64,000 nucleotides of DNA from a bacterium 1xD42-67 (lineage in GTDB: Bacteria > Bacillota > Clostridia > Oscillospirales > Oscillospiraceae), in the NCBI GenBank assembly GCA_003612335.1, contig RAYO01000023.1:1-64000 (forward strand). Direction: 5' to 3'. Positions 42,496 to 53,600 of this stretch are shown in pieces; the first letter of the stretch is position 1, and each line of letters begins with the position of its first letter. The notes under the pieces are model-generated. The model searched no databases. It saw only the letters and a list, made by a program, of their open reading frames with translations, and had not been told where the DNA came from. The position numbers and the translations under genes are program-made.

Positions 42496-43209
42496 TCACA
42501 GGCTCTTGGCCAGCCGTTCCATCACCTGGATATAGGCCGCTTCCACCCCGCCCAGATCCCGGCGGAAGCGGTCTTTGTCCAGCTTCTCCTGGGTCTCTGC
42601 ATCCCACAGGCGGCAGGTGTCAGGACTGATCTCGTCGGCCAGCAGGATCCTCCCATCCTCCAGACGGCCAAACTCCACCTTGAAGTCCACCAGGGTGATG
42701 CCGCAGGCCCTCCAGATCTCCCCCAGCAGCCGGTCGATGGTCAGGGCATATCTTCGGATGAGCGCCAGCTCCTCCCGGCTGGCAAGCGCCAAGGCAACGG
42801 CGTGGTCATCGTTGAGCAGGGGGTCGCCCAAAGCGTCGTCCTTATAGGAGAATTCCAGGGTGGGGGCGTCGAATACCGTCCCCTCCTCCACGCCGTAGCG
42901 TTTGGAGAAGGAGCCGGCGGCAATGTTGCGCACGATGACCTCCAAAGGGATGATGGACACCTTTTTCACCAGCGTCTCCCGACTGTTCAGCTCCTCCACC
43001 AGATGGGTGGGGATGCCCTCCCGCTCCAGCCGGGCCATGAGCAGGTTGGTCATCCGGTTGTTGATGGCCCCCTTGCCCTGGATGGTGCCCCTTTTCCGGC
43101 CATCGAAGGCGGTGGCGTCGTCCTTATAAGCAACGATCAGAAGGCCGGGGTCCTGAGTGGCATATACCTGCTTCGCCTTGCCCTCATAGAGCAGCTCTTG
43201 TTTTTCCAT
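42496..43209 (-). CDS. purC: phosphoribosylaminoimidazole-succinocarboxamide synthase
   Basis: 237-residue SAICAR synthase of purine synthesis; it ligates aspartate to CAIR with ATP. Signature segments are [45 protein letters not shown] and [17 protein letters not shown] 43209 is chosen because [13 protein letters not shown] aligns with the family and AAAGGAGGAGC is upstream; an earlier in-frame start overlaps that site. It follows guaA by 17 bases. Other pur genes are absent from the window, so purC is separated from the main purine cluster. Confidence 0.96.
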   Translation of the reverse strand: MEKQELLYEGKAKQVYATQDPGLLIVAYKDDATAFDGRKRGTIQGKGAINNRMTNLLMARLEREGIPTHLVEELNSRETLVKKVSIIPLEVIVRNIAAGSFSKRYGVEEGTVFDAPTLEFSYKDDALGDPLLNDDHAVALALASREELALIRRYALTIDRLLGEIWRACGITLVDFKVEFGRLEDGRILLADEISPDTCRLWDAETQEKLDKDRFRRDLGGVEAAYIQVMERLAKSL

Positions 43210-43226
43210 CCTGTGCTCCTCCTTTT

Positions 43227-44762
43227 TCACTCCCACTCGATCGTGGCCGGGGGCTTACTGGTGATATCGTATACGATCCGGTCGATCCCCTCCACCTCGT
43301 TGACGATGCGGCCCGACACCTTGTCCAGCAGGTCGTAGGGGATGCGGGCCCAGTCGGCGGTCATGAAGTCGGAGGTGGTCACCGCCCGGAGGGCCAGGAC
43401 GTGGTCATAGGTGCGGCCGTCCCCCATCACTCCCACTGACCGGGTGTTGGTGAAGACAGCGAAATACTGGCTGAGCCGCCGGTCCTCCCCGGCTCTGGCC
43501 AGCTCCTCCCGGAAGATGGAATCCGCCAGACGGAGGGCATCCGCCTTCTCCTTGGTGACCTCCCCAACGATCCGGATGGCCAGGCCAGGGCCTGGGAAGG
43601 GCTGACGGCTGACCAGATGCTCGGGCAGGCCAAGCTCCCGACCCAGCTGACGGACCTCGTCCTTGAAGAGCATCCGCAGGGGCTCTACGATCTCCTTGAA
43701 GTCCACATAGTCGGGCAGGCCCCCCACATTGTGGTGGCTCTTGATGACGGCGGCCTCCCCCGCCCCCGACTCGATCACGTCGGGGTAGATGGTGCCTTGG
43801 GCCAGGAAGTCCACCGCGCCGATCCTTTTGGCCTCCTCCTCGAAGACCCGGATGAACTCCTCCCCGACGATCTTCCGTTTCTCCTCGGGCTGGTCCACCC
43901 CGGCCAGCTTCGTCAGGAAGCGGTCCCCGGCGTCCACCCGCACAAAGTTGATGTCCCAAGGAGCGAAAGCGGCCTCCACCTCGTCCCCCTCGTTCAGGCG
44001 CATCAGGCCGTGGTCCACGAAGACGCAGGTGAGCTGGGGGCCCACCGCCTCGGCCAGCAGGGCGGCGCACACAGAGGAGTCCACCCCGCCGGACAGGGCC
44101 AGCAGCACCTTCCCCGTCCCGATCTTCTCCCGCAGCTGGGCGACGGCCGTGCGTTCATAGTCCTCCATGGTCCAGTCGCCCTTCGCCCCGCACACCTCAT
44201 AGAGGAAATTTTGGATCATATCGGTCCCACGCTCTGTATGGCCCACCTCCGGATGGAACTGGACGCCGTAGAATCCCCGGTCCTCGTCGGCGATGGCCAC
44301 GTTGGGACATGCGGCGGAGCGGGCGGTGAGGGCAAAGCCCTCCGGTATCTTCGCCATATAGTCCCCGTGGCTCATCCAGGACGCCCCCTCCTTCGGCAGG
44401 CCCCGGAAGAGCCTGCAGGAGGTGTCGTAGCAGGTGAGGGTCCTGCCGTACTCCCGGGCGGAGCCCTCCTGCGCGGGGACGACCTCGCCCCCCAGCAGGC
44501 GGGCCATGAGCTGACACCCATAGCAGATGCCCAGGATAGGCACCCCCCAGGTGAAGATCTGGGGATCCACAGTGGGGGATCCGTCCAGATAGACGGATCC
44601 CGGTCCGCCGGTGAAGATGATGCCGATGGGGTCGAAGGCCCTCAGTTCGGCCAGAGGCGTGGTCCAGGGGACCACCTCACAGTAGACATGGTGCTCCCGC
44701 ACCCGCCGGGCGATGAGCTGGTCGTATTGACCGCCAAAGTCAAGGATCAAGATCTTCTGCAT
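43227..44762 (-). CDS. guaA: GMP synthase (glutamine-hydrolysing)
   Basis: 511-residue bifunctional enzyme converting XMP to GMP. The N-terminal class I glutaminase domain has [18 protein letters not shown] and [12 protein letters not shown] (nucleophile Cys) and ends with [14 protein letters not shown]. The ATP-pyrophosphatase domain has [17 protein letters not shown], and the C-terminal dimer domain closes with [20 protein letters not shown]. The start is two bases after the asnB stop codon, so they are translationally linked. Confidence 0.97.
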   Translation of the reverse strand: MQKILILDFGGQYDQLIARRVREHHVYCEVVPWTTPLAELRAFDPIGIIFTGGPGSVYLDGSPTVDPQIFTWGVPILGICYGCQLMARLLGGEVVPAQEGSAREYGRTLTCYDTSCRLFRGLPKEGASWMSHGDYMAKIPEGFALTARSAACPNVAIADEDRGFYGVQFHPEVGHTERGTDMIQNFLYEVCGAKGDWTMEDYERTAVAQLREKIGTGKVLLALSGGVDSSVCAALLAEAVGPQLTCVFVDHGLMRLNEGDEVEAAFAPWDINFVRVDAGDRFLTKLAGVDQPEEKRKIVGEEFIRVFEEEAKRIGAVDFLAQGTIYPDVIESGAGEAAVIKSHHNVGGLPDYVDFKEIVEPLRMLFKDEVRQLGRELGLPEHLVSRQPFPGPGLAIRIVGEVTKEKADALRLADSIFREELARAGEDRRLSQYFAVFTNTRSVGVMGDGRTYDHVLALRAVTTSDFMTADWARIPYDLLDKVSGRIVNEVEGIDRIVYDITSKPPATIEWE

Positions 44763-44764
44763 CT

Positions 44765-46345
44765 TTACACCCCGCTCTCTCCATAGTTGGCCAGCACCCG
44801 GGCGGAAGGGTCGTCCACGTCACAGCCCGCCCAGGACCGGTTCGGCATCCAAAAGTCCAAGACCATCCCGCTCTGGCCCGGATAGTGCTCCTCAAAGATC
44901 TCCCGATAGAGGAGAGACTCCTTGGTGAAGGGCCGGGCGTGGTCATACTGCCGGCACTTGGCCGCAAACTCCCCGTCGGTGTACCGGCTCTCGGCGTGTG
45001 CCTTCAGGTCGTCCACCAGGGAGTGGCCCACCGCGTCGGAGAAAGCGGCCTTCTCCCGCCACAGGATGCGCTCCGGAAGCCAGTCCCCCTCAAAGGCCCT
45101 GCGCAGCAGATACTTGCCCTTGCCATAGGTGTTCAGCTTCTTCGCCGGGTCGATGGACATGACGTACCTCACAAAGTCCAGGTCGCCGAAGGGCACCCGG
45201 GCCTCCAGGGAATTCACCGAGATGCACCGGTCGGCCCGGAGGACGTCGTACATGTGCAGCTCCCGCAGCCGCTTCTCCGCCTCCTCCTGGAAGGCCCGGG
45301 CCGAGGGGGCGAAATCGGTGTATTTGTAGCCGAAGAGCTCGTCCGAGATCTCCCCCGTGAGGAGGACCCGGATATCCGTCTGCTCGTGGATGGCTTTGCA
45401 CAGCAGATACATCCCCATGCTGGCCCGGATGGTGGTGATGTCATAGGTGCCCAGCACCTCGATGACCCGCTCCAGGCTGGAGAGCACATCCTCCCGGGTG
45501 ATGATGACCTCGGTGTGGTCGCTGCCGATGTGGTCCGCCGCTTCTCTGGCGTATCTCAGGTCGATGGCGTCGGTGTCCATGCCGATGGCGAAGGTCTTGA
45601 TGGGGGCCCCGCTCCGGCGGGCGGCGATGGCGCACACCAAGGAGGAGTCCAGGCCCCCGGACAGGAGGAAGCCCACCTTGGCGTCAGCCACCAGCCGCTT
45701 CTCCACCCCGGCGATCAGCTTTTCCCGGATGTTGGCACAGACCGTCTCCAGGTCGTCCCAGCAGACCCGGTCCACCTTTGCAATATCCCGGTAGCAGACA
45801 AATTTGCCGTCCTGATAGTAGTGCCCAGGCGGGAAGGGCAGGATCTCGTCCGTCAGGCCCAGCAGGTTCTTGGGCTCGCTGGCGAAGAGGATCGTCCCCC
45901 GGCCATCGTACCCGTAGTAGAGGGGCCGGATGCCGATGGGGTCCCGGGCGGCGATGAACTGCTCCGTCTGCCCGTCGTAGAGGATACAGGCGAACTCCGC
46001 GTCCAGCATGGCGAACATATCTGTGCCATGCTCCCGGTACAGGGGCAGGAGGATCTCACAGTCAGAGCCGCTGCGGAAGGTATACCCCTTTCCCTCCAGC
46101 TCCCGCCTCCATTTCTCAAAGCCGTAGATCTCGCCGTTGCACACGGCCCAGCTCCCCTCCAGCCCGAAGGGCTGCATCCCCTCAGGGGCCAGGCCCATGA
46201 TGGCCAGACGGTGGAAGCCCAGCAGGCCCTCCCCCGCCTTGACCATCCGGCTGTCGTCGGGCCCCCGGCTCCTGGTGCGGTCAAAGCCAGCCTGAACGGC
46301 GGCCACATCGGCCACCGGGCCGCAATATCCAATGATAGAACACAT
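44765..46345 (-). CDS. asnB: asparagine synthase (glutamine-hydrolysing)
   Basis: 526-residue enzyme making asparagine from aspartate, glutamine and ATP. It begins MCSIIGY with the Ntn nucleophile Cys2, has [10 protein letters not shown] and [11 protein letters not shown] in the glutaminase domain, and the ATP-pyrophosphatase loop [17 protein letters not shown] in the synthetase domain; LEARVPFGD and [17 protein letters not shown] are also typical. ATG 46345 is fixed by the Cys2 requirement and by GGAGGAG upstream. Between it and glnN lies a hairpin-repeat element of 130 bases. Confidence 0.96.
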   Translation of the reverse strand: MCSIIGYCGPVADVAAVQAGFDRTRSRGPDDSRMVKAGEGLLGFHRLAIMGLAPEGMQPFGLEGSWAVCNGEIYGFEKWRRELEGKGYTFRSGSDCEILLPLYREHGTDMFAMLDAEFACILYDGQTEQFIAARDPIGIRPLYYGYDGRGTILFASEPKNLLGLTDEILPFPPGHYYQDGKFVCYRDIAKVDRVCWDDLETVCANIREKLIAGVEKRLVADAKVGFLLSGGLDSSLVCAIAARRSGAPIKTFAIGMDTDAIDLRYAREAADHIGSDHTEVIITREDVLSSLERVIEVLGTYDITTIRASMGMYLLCKAIHEQTDIRVLLTGEISDELFGYKYTDFAPSARAFQEEAEKRLRELHMYDVLRADRCISVNSLEARVPFGDLDFVRYVMSIDPAKKLNTYGKGKYLLRRAFEGDWLPERILWREKAAFSDAVGHSLVDDLKAHAESRYTDGEFAAKCRQYDHARPFTKESLLYREIFEEHYPGQSGMVLDFWMPNRSWAGCDVDDPSARVLANYGESGV

Positions 46346-46379
46346 AACGTCTCCTCCGATCTGGGCGTAAATCCCCCCG

Positions 46380-46475
46380 TCCCCCGCAGGGCAAGGCTCC
46401 TTTTCCCCGCAAGGGGGACGCCGCATCCGTAAGGCGGCAGAGCCGCCAACGGCTGCACAGGGAAAGGAGGCTTTT
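46380..46475. repeat. hairpin-rich intergenic repeat between glnN and asnB
   Basis: Nested inverted repeats: an outer pair CTCCTTTTCCC and GGGAAAGGAG; CCCCGCAAGGGG; GCCGCATCCGTAAGGCGGC; and GCCGCCAACGGC. Layout and short loops are like those at 27240-27426. It may shape the glnN/asnB transcript or be a dispersed repeat. Confidence 0.5.
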
Positions 46476-46477
46476 CG

Positions 46478-48574
46478 TCACCGCACCCCAAAGAGCAGGT
46501 CGCCGTAGGTGGGGAAGGGCCAGTATTTTTTCGCGATGAGGGTCTCGGCCCGGTCGCAGGGCAGGCGCAGCCGGCCCATTTGGGGCAGCACCGTGTCCCG
46601 AATCATCTCCGCCTCCGCCCTGATATCCCCGGCGGAGGCCAGGGCCAGCACCGCCTCCTCCAGTGCGCCAGCCTCCCGATATATCTCGTCGGTGAGGGCA
46701 GACAGCTCCTCCACCAGTTCGGTCTCATACCCGCAGGGACAGCCGGGGATCAGATCCCGCTTGGCGGCCGCCCCCTTGGCGGTATCCAACGTGAACGCCT
46801 CCACCGCGGGCAGGATCTCAGTGCGGACCATGTCCGTCATAGTGTTGGCCTCGATGAGGATGGTCTTGCAGTAGTTCTCCAAAGTCACCTCATAGCGGGA
46901 GATCAGCTCCGCCTTGGTGAACACCTTGTGGGAGGTGAGCAGGGCCACGTTCTTCTCGTCCAGCAGGTGAGGGATGCAGTCGGGAGCAGAGGGGTAGTTG
47001 AGCAGGCCCCGCCGCTCTGTGGCCTCTCGGATCCAGGCGTCGTCGTAGCCGTTGCCGTTGAAGATGATCTTCTTGTGGTCCTGGATGGTCCTGCGGATCG
47101 CGGCCTGGAGGGTGGCCTCAAAGTCCTCTGCCCCCTCCAGTTGGTCTGCATAGACCTTCAAACTCTCGGCCACGGCGGTGTTGAGCATGATGTTGGCACA
47201 GGCGATGGAGTCGGCCGAGCCCACCATGCGGAACTCGAACTTGTTGCCGGTGAAGGCGAAGGGGGAGGTGCGGTTGCGGTCGGTGGTGTCCCGGCGGAAT
47301 TTGGGGAGGACATCCACCCCCAGCCGGACCTTGCCGGTGTCGATGCTGGTGTAGGGGGCGTCGTGCTCGACGCAGCCCAGGATCGCCGCCAGCTCGTCCC
47401 CCAGGAAGATGGACACCACGGCGGGGGGCGCCTCGTTGGCCCCCAGGCGGTGGTCGTTGCCGGCGGTGGCCACCGAGATGCGCAGCAGGTCCTGGCAGTC
47501 GTCCACCGCCTGGATGACGGCGCACAGGAACAGCAGGAACTGTGCGTTCTCATAGGGGGTGTCCCCAGGAGAGAGGAGGTTCGCCCCGGTGTCGGTGGAC
47601 AGCGACCAGTTGTTGTGCTTGCCCGAGCCGTTCACTCCCGCGAAGGGCTTCTCATGGAGCAGGCAGACCAGTCCATGCCGGGCGGCCACCTTCTGCATCA
47701 GCTCCATGGTCAGCTGGTTGTGGTCAGTGGCGACGTTGACGGTGGTGTAGATGGGGGCCAGCTCATGCTGGGCGGGGGCCACCTCGTTATGCTGGGTCTT
47801 GGCCAGAATGCCCAGCTTCCACAGCTCATCGTTCAGTTCCGCCATATAGGCGGCCACCCGGGGCTTGATGGTGCCAAAATAGTGGTCGTCCATCTCCTGC
47901 CCCTTGGGGGGCCTGGCCCCGAAGAGGGTGCGGCCGGTAAAGCGCAGGTCCCGGCGCTTGGCCCACATGTCCGCGTCCACCAAAAAATACTCCTGCTCCG
48001 GCCCCACGGCGGGCGTCACCCGCTTGGCCGAAGTGTTGCCAAAGAGCCGCAGGATCCGCAGGGCCTGCCGGTTCAGCGCCTCCATGGAGCGCAGGAGGGG
48101 GGTCTTTTTGTCCAGAGCCTCCCCGTTATAGCCGCAGAAAGCGGTGGGGATGCACAGGGTCTTATCCTTGAGGAAGGCGTAAGAGGTGGGGTCCCAGGCG
48201 GTGTAGCCCCGGGCCTCGAAGGTGGCCCGCAGCCCGCCGGAGGGGAAGGAGGAGGCGTCCGGCTCCCCCTGGATCAGCTCTCTGCCGGAGAACTCCATGA
48301 TGACCCCTCCGTCGGGGGAGGGGGAGATGAAGCTGTCATGCTTCTCGGCGGTGACGCCGGTGAGGGGCTGGAACCAGTGGGTAAAATGGGTCGCCCCATG
48401 GGCCACGGCCCAGTCCTTCATGGCCGCCGCCACGGCGTTAGCCACCCTGATATCCAGCTTGGCCCCCTCGTCGATGGTCCTCCTCAGGGATCGGTAGACC
48501 TCAGCGGACAGATTCGCCTTCATCACCCTGTCGTCAAATACCATGCTGCCAAAATACTCCGGGACTGCTGCCAT
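46478..48574 (-). CDS. glnN: type III glutamine synthetase
   Basis: 698-residue GSIII-type enzyme, the usual length for this class. Key blocks are [12 protein letters not shown] at the start, [60 protein letters not shown] and [14 protein letters not shown], carrying the metal and ammonium/glutamate-site residues. It assimilates ammonia into glutamine. It has a near-perfect sigma-A promoter (48668-48696) followed at once by a terminator-like leader hairpin, so expression is probably attenuated. The start ATG 48574 has AAAGGGTG upstream. A second glutamine synthetase is divergent from it. Confidence 0.97.
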   Translation of the reverse strand: MAAVPEYFGSMVFDDRVMKANLSAEVYRSLRRTIDEGAKLDIRVANAVAAAMKDWAVAHGATHFTHWFQPLTGVTAEKHDSFISPSPDGGVIMEFSGRELIQGEPDASSFPSGGLRATFEARGYTAWDPTSYAFLKDKTLCIPTAFCGYNGEALDKKTPLLRSMEALNRQALRILRLFGNTSAKRVTPAVGPEQEYFLVDADMWAKRRDLRFTGRTLFGARPPKGQEMDDHYFGTIKPRVAAYMAELNDELWKLGILAKTQHNEVAPAQHELAPIYTTVNVATDHNQLTMELMQKVAARHGLVCLLHEKPFAGVNGSGKHNNWSLSTDTGANLLSPGDTPYENAQFLLFLCAVIQAVDDCQDLLRISVATAGNDHRLGANEAPPAVVSIFLGDELAAILGCVEHDAPYTSIDTGKVRLGVDVLPKFRRDTTDRNRTSPFAFTGNKFEFRMVGSADSIACANIMLNTAVAESLKVYADQLEGAEDFEATLQAAIRRTIQDHKKIIFNGNGYDDAWIREATERRGLLNYPSAPDCIPHLLDEKNVALLTSHKVFTKAELISRYEVTLENYCKTILIEANTMTDMVRTEILPAVEAFTLDTAKGAAAKRDLIPGCPCGYETELVEELSALTDEIYREAGALEEAVLALASAGDIRAEAEMIRDTVLPQMGRLRLPCDRAETLIAKKYWPFPTYGDLLFGVR

Positions 48575-48605
48575 TTTTCTTCACCCTTTCTGTGTTCAAA
48601 CGCAT

Positions 48606-48656
48606 AAAAAGAGACAAAGACGCCTTTCAGTGATCGACTGAAAAGACGCCTTTGCC
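48606..48656 (-). promoter_or_regulatory. leader terminator / attenuator of glnN
   Basis: Read on the minus strand, GGCAAAG pairs with CTTTGTC, GCGTC with GGCGT and TTTCAGT with ACTGAAA around a CGATC loop, followed by TCTTTTT: a stem of about 19 bp plus T-run inside the glnN leader. Several pairs are G-U and would be A-C mismatches on the other strand, which assigns the structure to the glnN transcript. The downstream ANTAR protein (50042) is a candidate antiterminator. Confidence 0.65.
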
Positions 48657-48667
48657 TTTATGGGCGC

Positions 48668-48696
48668 ATTATACGCCCTAGACGGGGCGCTGTCAA
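48668..48696 (-). promoter_or_regulatory. consensus promoter of glnN
   Basis: A perfect TTGACA (48691-48696) and perfect TATAAT (48668-48673) with a 17-base spacer on the minus strand, the strongest promoter match in the window. The terminator hairpin begins within about 10 bases of the predicted start of transcription. Confidence 0.9.
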
Positions 48697-48734
48697 CCTG
48701 TTTTTTCGGTTTTTCACGATCCTGTTCACTGTGG

Positions 48735-48763
48735 TGGAAAATCGCTCCGGACTGTGGTATAAT
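48735..48763 (+). promoter_or_regulatory. promoter of glnA
   Basis: TGGAAA and a perfect TATAAT spaced by 17 bases, 36 bases before the glnA ATG. It is divergent from the glnN promoter only about 40 bases away. Confidence 0.6.
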
Positions 48764-48799
48764 ACCTGGGAATTTTGATGAAGAGGAGCGGGAGCGGTC

Positions 48800-50011
48800 A
48801 TGAAATATACCAGGGAAGAAGTCCTCCAGTATGTCCAGGAGGAGGAAGTGGCCTTCATCCACCTGACCTTCTGCGATGTGTTCGGGCGGCAGAAGAATAT
48901 CTCCATCGTGCCCACGGAGCTGTCCCGGGCCTTCGAGTACGGCATCGCCTTCGACGCCTCCGCCATCGCCGGCTTTGGGGACGAGGCCCGGTCCGACCTG
49001 CTGCTCCGCCCCGACCCGGACACCCTGATGCTGCTGCCCTGGCGGCCGGAGCACGGGCAGGTGGTGCGCATGTTCTGCTCCATCCACTACCCCGACGGGC
49101 GGCCCTTCCCCTGCGACACCCGGGCCCTGCTCCGCAGGGCCATCGATCAGGCGGAACAGCGGGGCTTCCGCTTCCTCTTTGGCGCGGAACAGGAATTTTA
49201 CCTGTTCCAGCGGGACGACACCGGCGAGCCCACCAAGATCCCCTATGACAGGGCCGGGTATATGGACATCGCCCCCGACGACAAGGGGGAGAACATCCGC
49301 CGGGAGATCTGCCTGACTCTGGCCCGCATGGGCATCTCCCCCGAATGCTCCCACCATGAGGAGGGGCCGGGCCAGAATGAGATCGACTTCAAATACTCCG
49401 ACCCCCTCACTGCGGCGGACAACGTGATGACCTTCCAGGCGATCGTCAAGTTCATCGCCCAGCGGAACGGACTGTGCGCCGACTTCTCCCCCAAGCCCCT
49501 GGCAGATGCGCCGGGGAGCGGCTTCCACATCAACATGTCGGTAAAGGCTGAGGACGGCCGGGACTGCCTGCCCCAGATCGTGGCCGGAGTGCTGGACAAG
49601 GTGGAGGAGATGACCGTGTTCCTTGACCCGCTGGAGGGATCCTATGCCCGATTCGGCGGCCACAAGGCCCCAAGATACATCTCGTGGTCCCATGAGAACC
49701 GGTCTCAGCTGGTGCGTATCCCCGCCGCCGCAGGGGAGCACCGCCGGGCGGAGCTGCGCTCCCCTGACCCCGCCGCCAACCCCTATCTGGCTTTCGCCCT
49801 GATGATCCAGGCGGGCCTGCGGGGCATCGAACAGGATATGGAACTGCCCCCCGCCGCCGACCTGAATCTCTACCAGGCGGACAGGGAGAGCCTGTCCAGG
49901 TTCCGGCCTCTGCCCCAGGACCGGGAAGCGGCGGTGACAGCGGCACGGTCCAGCGGATTCATCCAGTCCGCTGTCCCAGAGGCGGTGGCGAAGGAATATT
50001 TCAAGGGATGA
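48800..50011 (+). CDS. glnA: glutamine synthetase, type I family
   Basis: 403-residue GSI-like enzyme. It has the beta-grasp N-terminus (YVQEEEVAFIHLTFCDVFGRQKNISI), the catalytic FLFGAEQEFYLF, HHEEGPGQNEIDFKY, GSGFHINMS and the closing RRAELRSPDPAANPYLAFALMI. It is 40-70 residues shorter than typical GSI (about 440-470), mostly by a trimmed central and C-terminal part; the adenylylation-loop NLY motif is present (ADLNLYQADRE) but its context is altered. Either a compact GSI or a GS-like enzyme on another substrate. AAGAGGAGCGGGAG precedes the ATG. It is followed by an ANTAR regulator, forming a nitrogen-control pair. Confidence 0.85.
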   Translation: MKYTREEVLQYVQEEEVAFIHLTFCDVFGRQKNISIVPTELSRAFEYGIAFDASAIAGFGDEARSDLLLRPDPDTLMLLPWRPEHGQVVRMFCSIHYPDGRPFPCDTRALLRRAIDQAEQRGFRFLFGAEQEFYLFQRDDTGEPTKIPYDRAGYMDIAPDDKGENIRREICLTLARMGISPECSHHEEGPGQNEIDFKYSDPLTAADNVMTFQAIVKFIAQRNGLCADFSPKPLADAPGSGFHINMSVKAEDGRDCLPQIVAGVLDKVEEMTVFLDPLEGSYARFGGHKAPRYISWSHENRSQLVRIPAAAGEHRRAELRSPDPAANPYLAFALMIQAGLRGIEQDMELPPAADLNLYQADRESLSRFRPLPQDREAAVTAARSSGFIQSAVPEAVAKEYFKG

Positions 50012-50041
50012 TGCCGATCTCAGAGCGAGGAGGGGATGTGT

Positions 50042-50626
50042 ATGGAGTTACAGGAGCGGGTCTACAGCGTGCTGATCGTGTCGGCCTCGGAACGATCTCA
50101 AAACGCTCTGCGCTCCCTCCTGCCCGAGACCTCCTGCTCCCCCATCGTCACTGTGTCCAATGTAGGGGCAGCGGAACGCGCTAGGAACGACCAGGATCTC
50201 GACTTCGTCTTTGTCGATTCCCCCCTCCCCGACGACGCCGGCATCCGCTTCGCCATCGACTGCTGCCGCACCGGGGGGACGGTGGTGCTGCTCTTCGCGG
50301 CGGCGGCGCTGTACGATCAGATCCGGAGCCGGGTGGAGAAGCATGGGGTGTTCGTCCTGCCCAGGCCCGTTCCTCGAGACGCCATCCTCCGGGGACTGAA
50401 TTGGATGACCGCCGCCCGGGAGCGGCTGCGGAGCTATGAGAAAAAGATCCAGCCCATCGAGGAGAGGATGGAGGAGATCCGTCTGGTCAACCGGGCCAAG
50501 TGGCTGCTCATCAGCGAGCTGAAGATGTCAGAGCCCGACGCCCACCACTTCATCACCCATCAGGCGATGGACCGATGCTGTTCCAAACGGACAGTGGCGG
50601 AGGAGATCGTCCGGCTGTACACCTGA
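50042..50626 (+). CDS. ANTAR-domain RNA-binding regulator
   Basis: 194-residue protein: an N-terminal receiver-like domain (VYSVLIVSASERSQNALRSLL, FVFVDSPLPDDAGIRFAI) and a C-terminal coiled coil plus ANTAR domain (RMEEIRLVNRAKWLLISELK, then MSEPDAHHFITHQAMDR). The receiver keeps Asp in FVDS but lacks the usual acidic pair, so it may be a pseudo-receiver. ANTAR domains bind paired RNA hairpins and prevent terminator formation; in Clostridia such genes accompany glutamine synthetase genes. ATG 50042 is used because GAGGAGGGG then lies six bases upstream; another ATG two codons earlier abuts that site. It is 30 bases after glnA. Confidence 0.88.
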   Translation: MELQERVYSVLIVSASERSQNALRSLLPETSCSPIVTVSNVGAAERARNDQDLDFVFVDSPLPDDAGIRFAIDCCRTGGTVVLLFAAAALYDQIRSRVEKHGVFVLPRPVPRDAILRGLNWMTAARERLRSYEKKIQPIEERMEEIRLVNRAKWLLISELKMSEPDAHHFITHQAMDRCCSKRTVAEEIVRLYT

Positions 50627-50688
50627 GTGAAAAAAGAGATTCCGAAGAGAGCAGAGGCCATAGCAGACCGATCGGCCCACATCCGCAA

Positions 50689-53600
50689 TTCGAGGCACGA
50701 TGCCCCCATGCGTGGGGCGTCGCTGGACGGCGGCGGCTTCCTCCAGGGTGCCGCAATCTCGATCCGCGCCCCCCGTACGGGGGGCGATGCTGGACGACGG
50801 TGGCTTCCTCCAGGATGCCGCAATTTCGATCCGCGCCCCCCATACGGGGGGCGATGCTGGACGACGGTGGCGTCCTCCAGGGTGCCGCAATTTCGATCCG
50901 CGCCCCCCATACGGGGGGCGATGCTGGACGACGGTGGCTTCCTCCAGGGTGCCGCAATTTCGATCCGCGCCCCCCATACGGGGGGCGACCGGTTCCATGA
51001 GGCGGTCATCTACATCCCGCGGAAATTTCAATCCGCGCCCCCCATACGGGGGGCGACCCGGACTTATCGTATTATCTTCCTGTGATATATCATTTCAATC
51101 CGCGCCCCCCATACGGGGGGCGACATACTCCGCTCAGCTCCAGGAAGCGCAGGAGGCCATTTCAATCCGCGCCCCCCATACGGGGGGCGACGCCATGATC
51201 TGGACCAGGACGGGGTTGTCTTCGATATTTCAATCCGCGCCCCCCGTACGGGGGGCGATGCTGGACGACGGTGGCTTCCTCCAGGGTGCCGCAATTTCGA
51301 TCCGCGCCCCCCATACGGGGGGCGACGCCATACTGTCAAAATCCTTGTACCAGAAGGAGGAATTTCAATCCGCGCCCCCCATACGGGGGGCGACCCTCCT
51401 GGATCTTATAATAGTCCGCTACGCTCCGGTTTCAATCCGCGCCCCCCATACGGGGGGCGACGGTGCTTCGTCGGGACAGATACCTGTGTCAGGAGTTTCA
51501 ATCCGCGCCCCCCATACGGGGGGCGACTTGAGCTGGATGGCCTGCGGATCGTGGTCCCGGAGTTTCAATCCGCGCCCCCCATACGGGGGGCGACGCTTCA
51601 GTTGGTCCCCGATCATGCTGGCCGGGATGTTTCAATCCGCGCCCCCCATACGGGGGGCGACAGCTGCGGGAGAGCGGACAGATCGAGCAGGATGCGTTTC
51701 AATCCGCGCCCCCCATACGGGGGGCGACCATTTGATGTCTGTACTGTCCCGGATGACACCAGAGGTTTCAATCCGCGCCCCCCATACGGGGGGCGACGGG
51801 TGCTTCGTCGGGACAGATACCTGTGTCAGGAGTTTCAATCCGCGCCCCCCATACGGGGGGCGACCCTCCTGGATCTTATAATAGTCCGCTACGCTCCGGT
51901 TTCAATCCGCGCCCCCCATACGGGGGGGCGACTGGAGCGGTCTAAGTTCCGGTACTGCCAGATCCAGGTTTCAATCCGCGCCCCCCATACGGGGGGCGAC
52001 CGTTCCTTCTTGGTCAACAGATCATCGACTTTGATGTTTCAATCCGCGCCCCCCATACGGGGGGCGACGGGCAGGTCACAAGATCGTTATGATGCCCCTT
52101 GAAGTTTCAATCCGCGCCCCCCATACGGGGGGCGACTGGCGATATCGCATTCTGTCAAACGATGCCTTGGCTGTTTCAATCCGCGCCCCCCATACGGGGG
52201 GCGACGCGCCGTGAATTATGCCAACGACAGGAGGTGGAAGTTTCAATCCGCGCCCCCCATACGGGGGGCGACGTCTGATCGCTTCTATCGTCAATAGCCT
52301 TTATAACGGTTTCAATCCGCGCCCCCCATACGGGGGGCGACCAGATACTCCATGAGGAGGGGATCCAGCACAAAGTGTTTCAATCCGCGCCCCCCATACG
52401 GGGGGCGACCATGATCAGCCTGGTATGGGTGGCGTGTCTGTCGCGTTTCAATCCGCGCCCCCCATACGGGGGGCGACGTTACATCGATCGTTGCGCCAAA
52501 TGAGTTGGATTTGTTTCAATCCGCGCCCCCCATACGGGGGGCGACGGGCCTCTTACTACGCACAGGAACAGATCCTGTTGTTTCAATCCGCGCCCCCCAT
52601 ACGGGGGGCGACGAGCAGGATGCGAATGTGATCATGTTCGTGTGGCGGTTTCAATCCGCGCCCCCCATACGGGGGGCGACGCTGCCCGCCTGAGATATCC
52701 AGCCCCTCGTCCAGGTTTCAATCCGCGCCCCCCATACGGGGGGCGACTTTCCCATCTGAGGACCATGCAGATGGCCCAAGGGTTTCAATCCGCGCCCCCC
52801 ATACGGGGGGCGACTTGGAAGTGCTGTTGCGCAGGGCAAGATGCAACAGTTTCAATCCGCGCCCCCCATACGGGGGGCGACCCGTCAACGAGATCGCCGC
52901 CCGGACGCTGCTCCGGTTTCAATCCGCGCCCCCCATACGGGGGGCGACGTACTCCACGTCTTCTGACAAAATGTCGAAGCCGTTTCAATCCGCGCCCCCC
53001 ATACGGGGGGCGACAATTGCCAAGGGGGAGCGATTTTTGTCAGGATCGCGTTTCAATCCGCGCCCCCCATACGGGGGGCGACCCGAATTGATCGCCCGCA
53101 GCTGCTCCCGGAGCTGGATGTTTCAATCCGCGCCCCCCATACGGGGGGCGACGTTTTGCGGCGGCCACACTTGCTGTCTGGAGTGTCCGTTTCAATCCGC
53201 GCCCCCCATACGGGGGGCGACGATCACATCCACCTGCTTGTCCTGATACGCCTCCAGGTTTCAATCCGCGCCCCCCATACGGGGGGCGACGGAACGGCTG
53301 AATGCCCGCACGTCGTTCCAGAAACTGGTTTCAATCCGCGCCCCCCATACGGGGGGCGACCAAAATTCGCGGCCAATGTCCTTTCCAGTTTCTGGTTTCA
53401 ATCCGCGCCCCCCATACGGGGGGCGACGGCGGCCAGTACCGAGGAGGTGTAGCCCATGGATGTTTCAATCCGCGCCCCCCATACGGGGGGCGACATGGTT
53501 CTTACAGCCCATGAGCGCCGGGACCGGCGTTTCAATCCGCGCCCCCCATACGGGGGGCGACTCGATAATTTGGACCCGTTGCCTCCAACGGTAGATGTTT

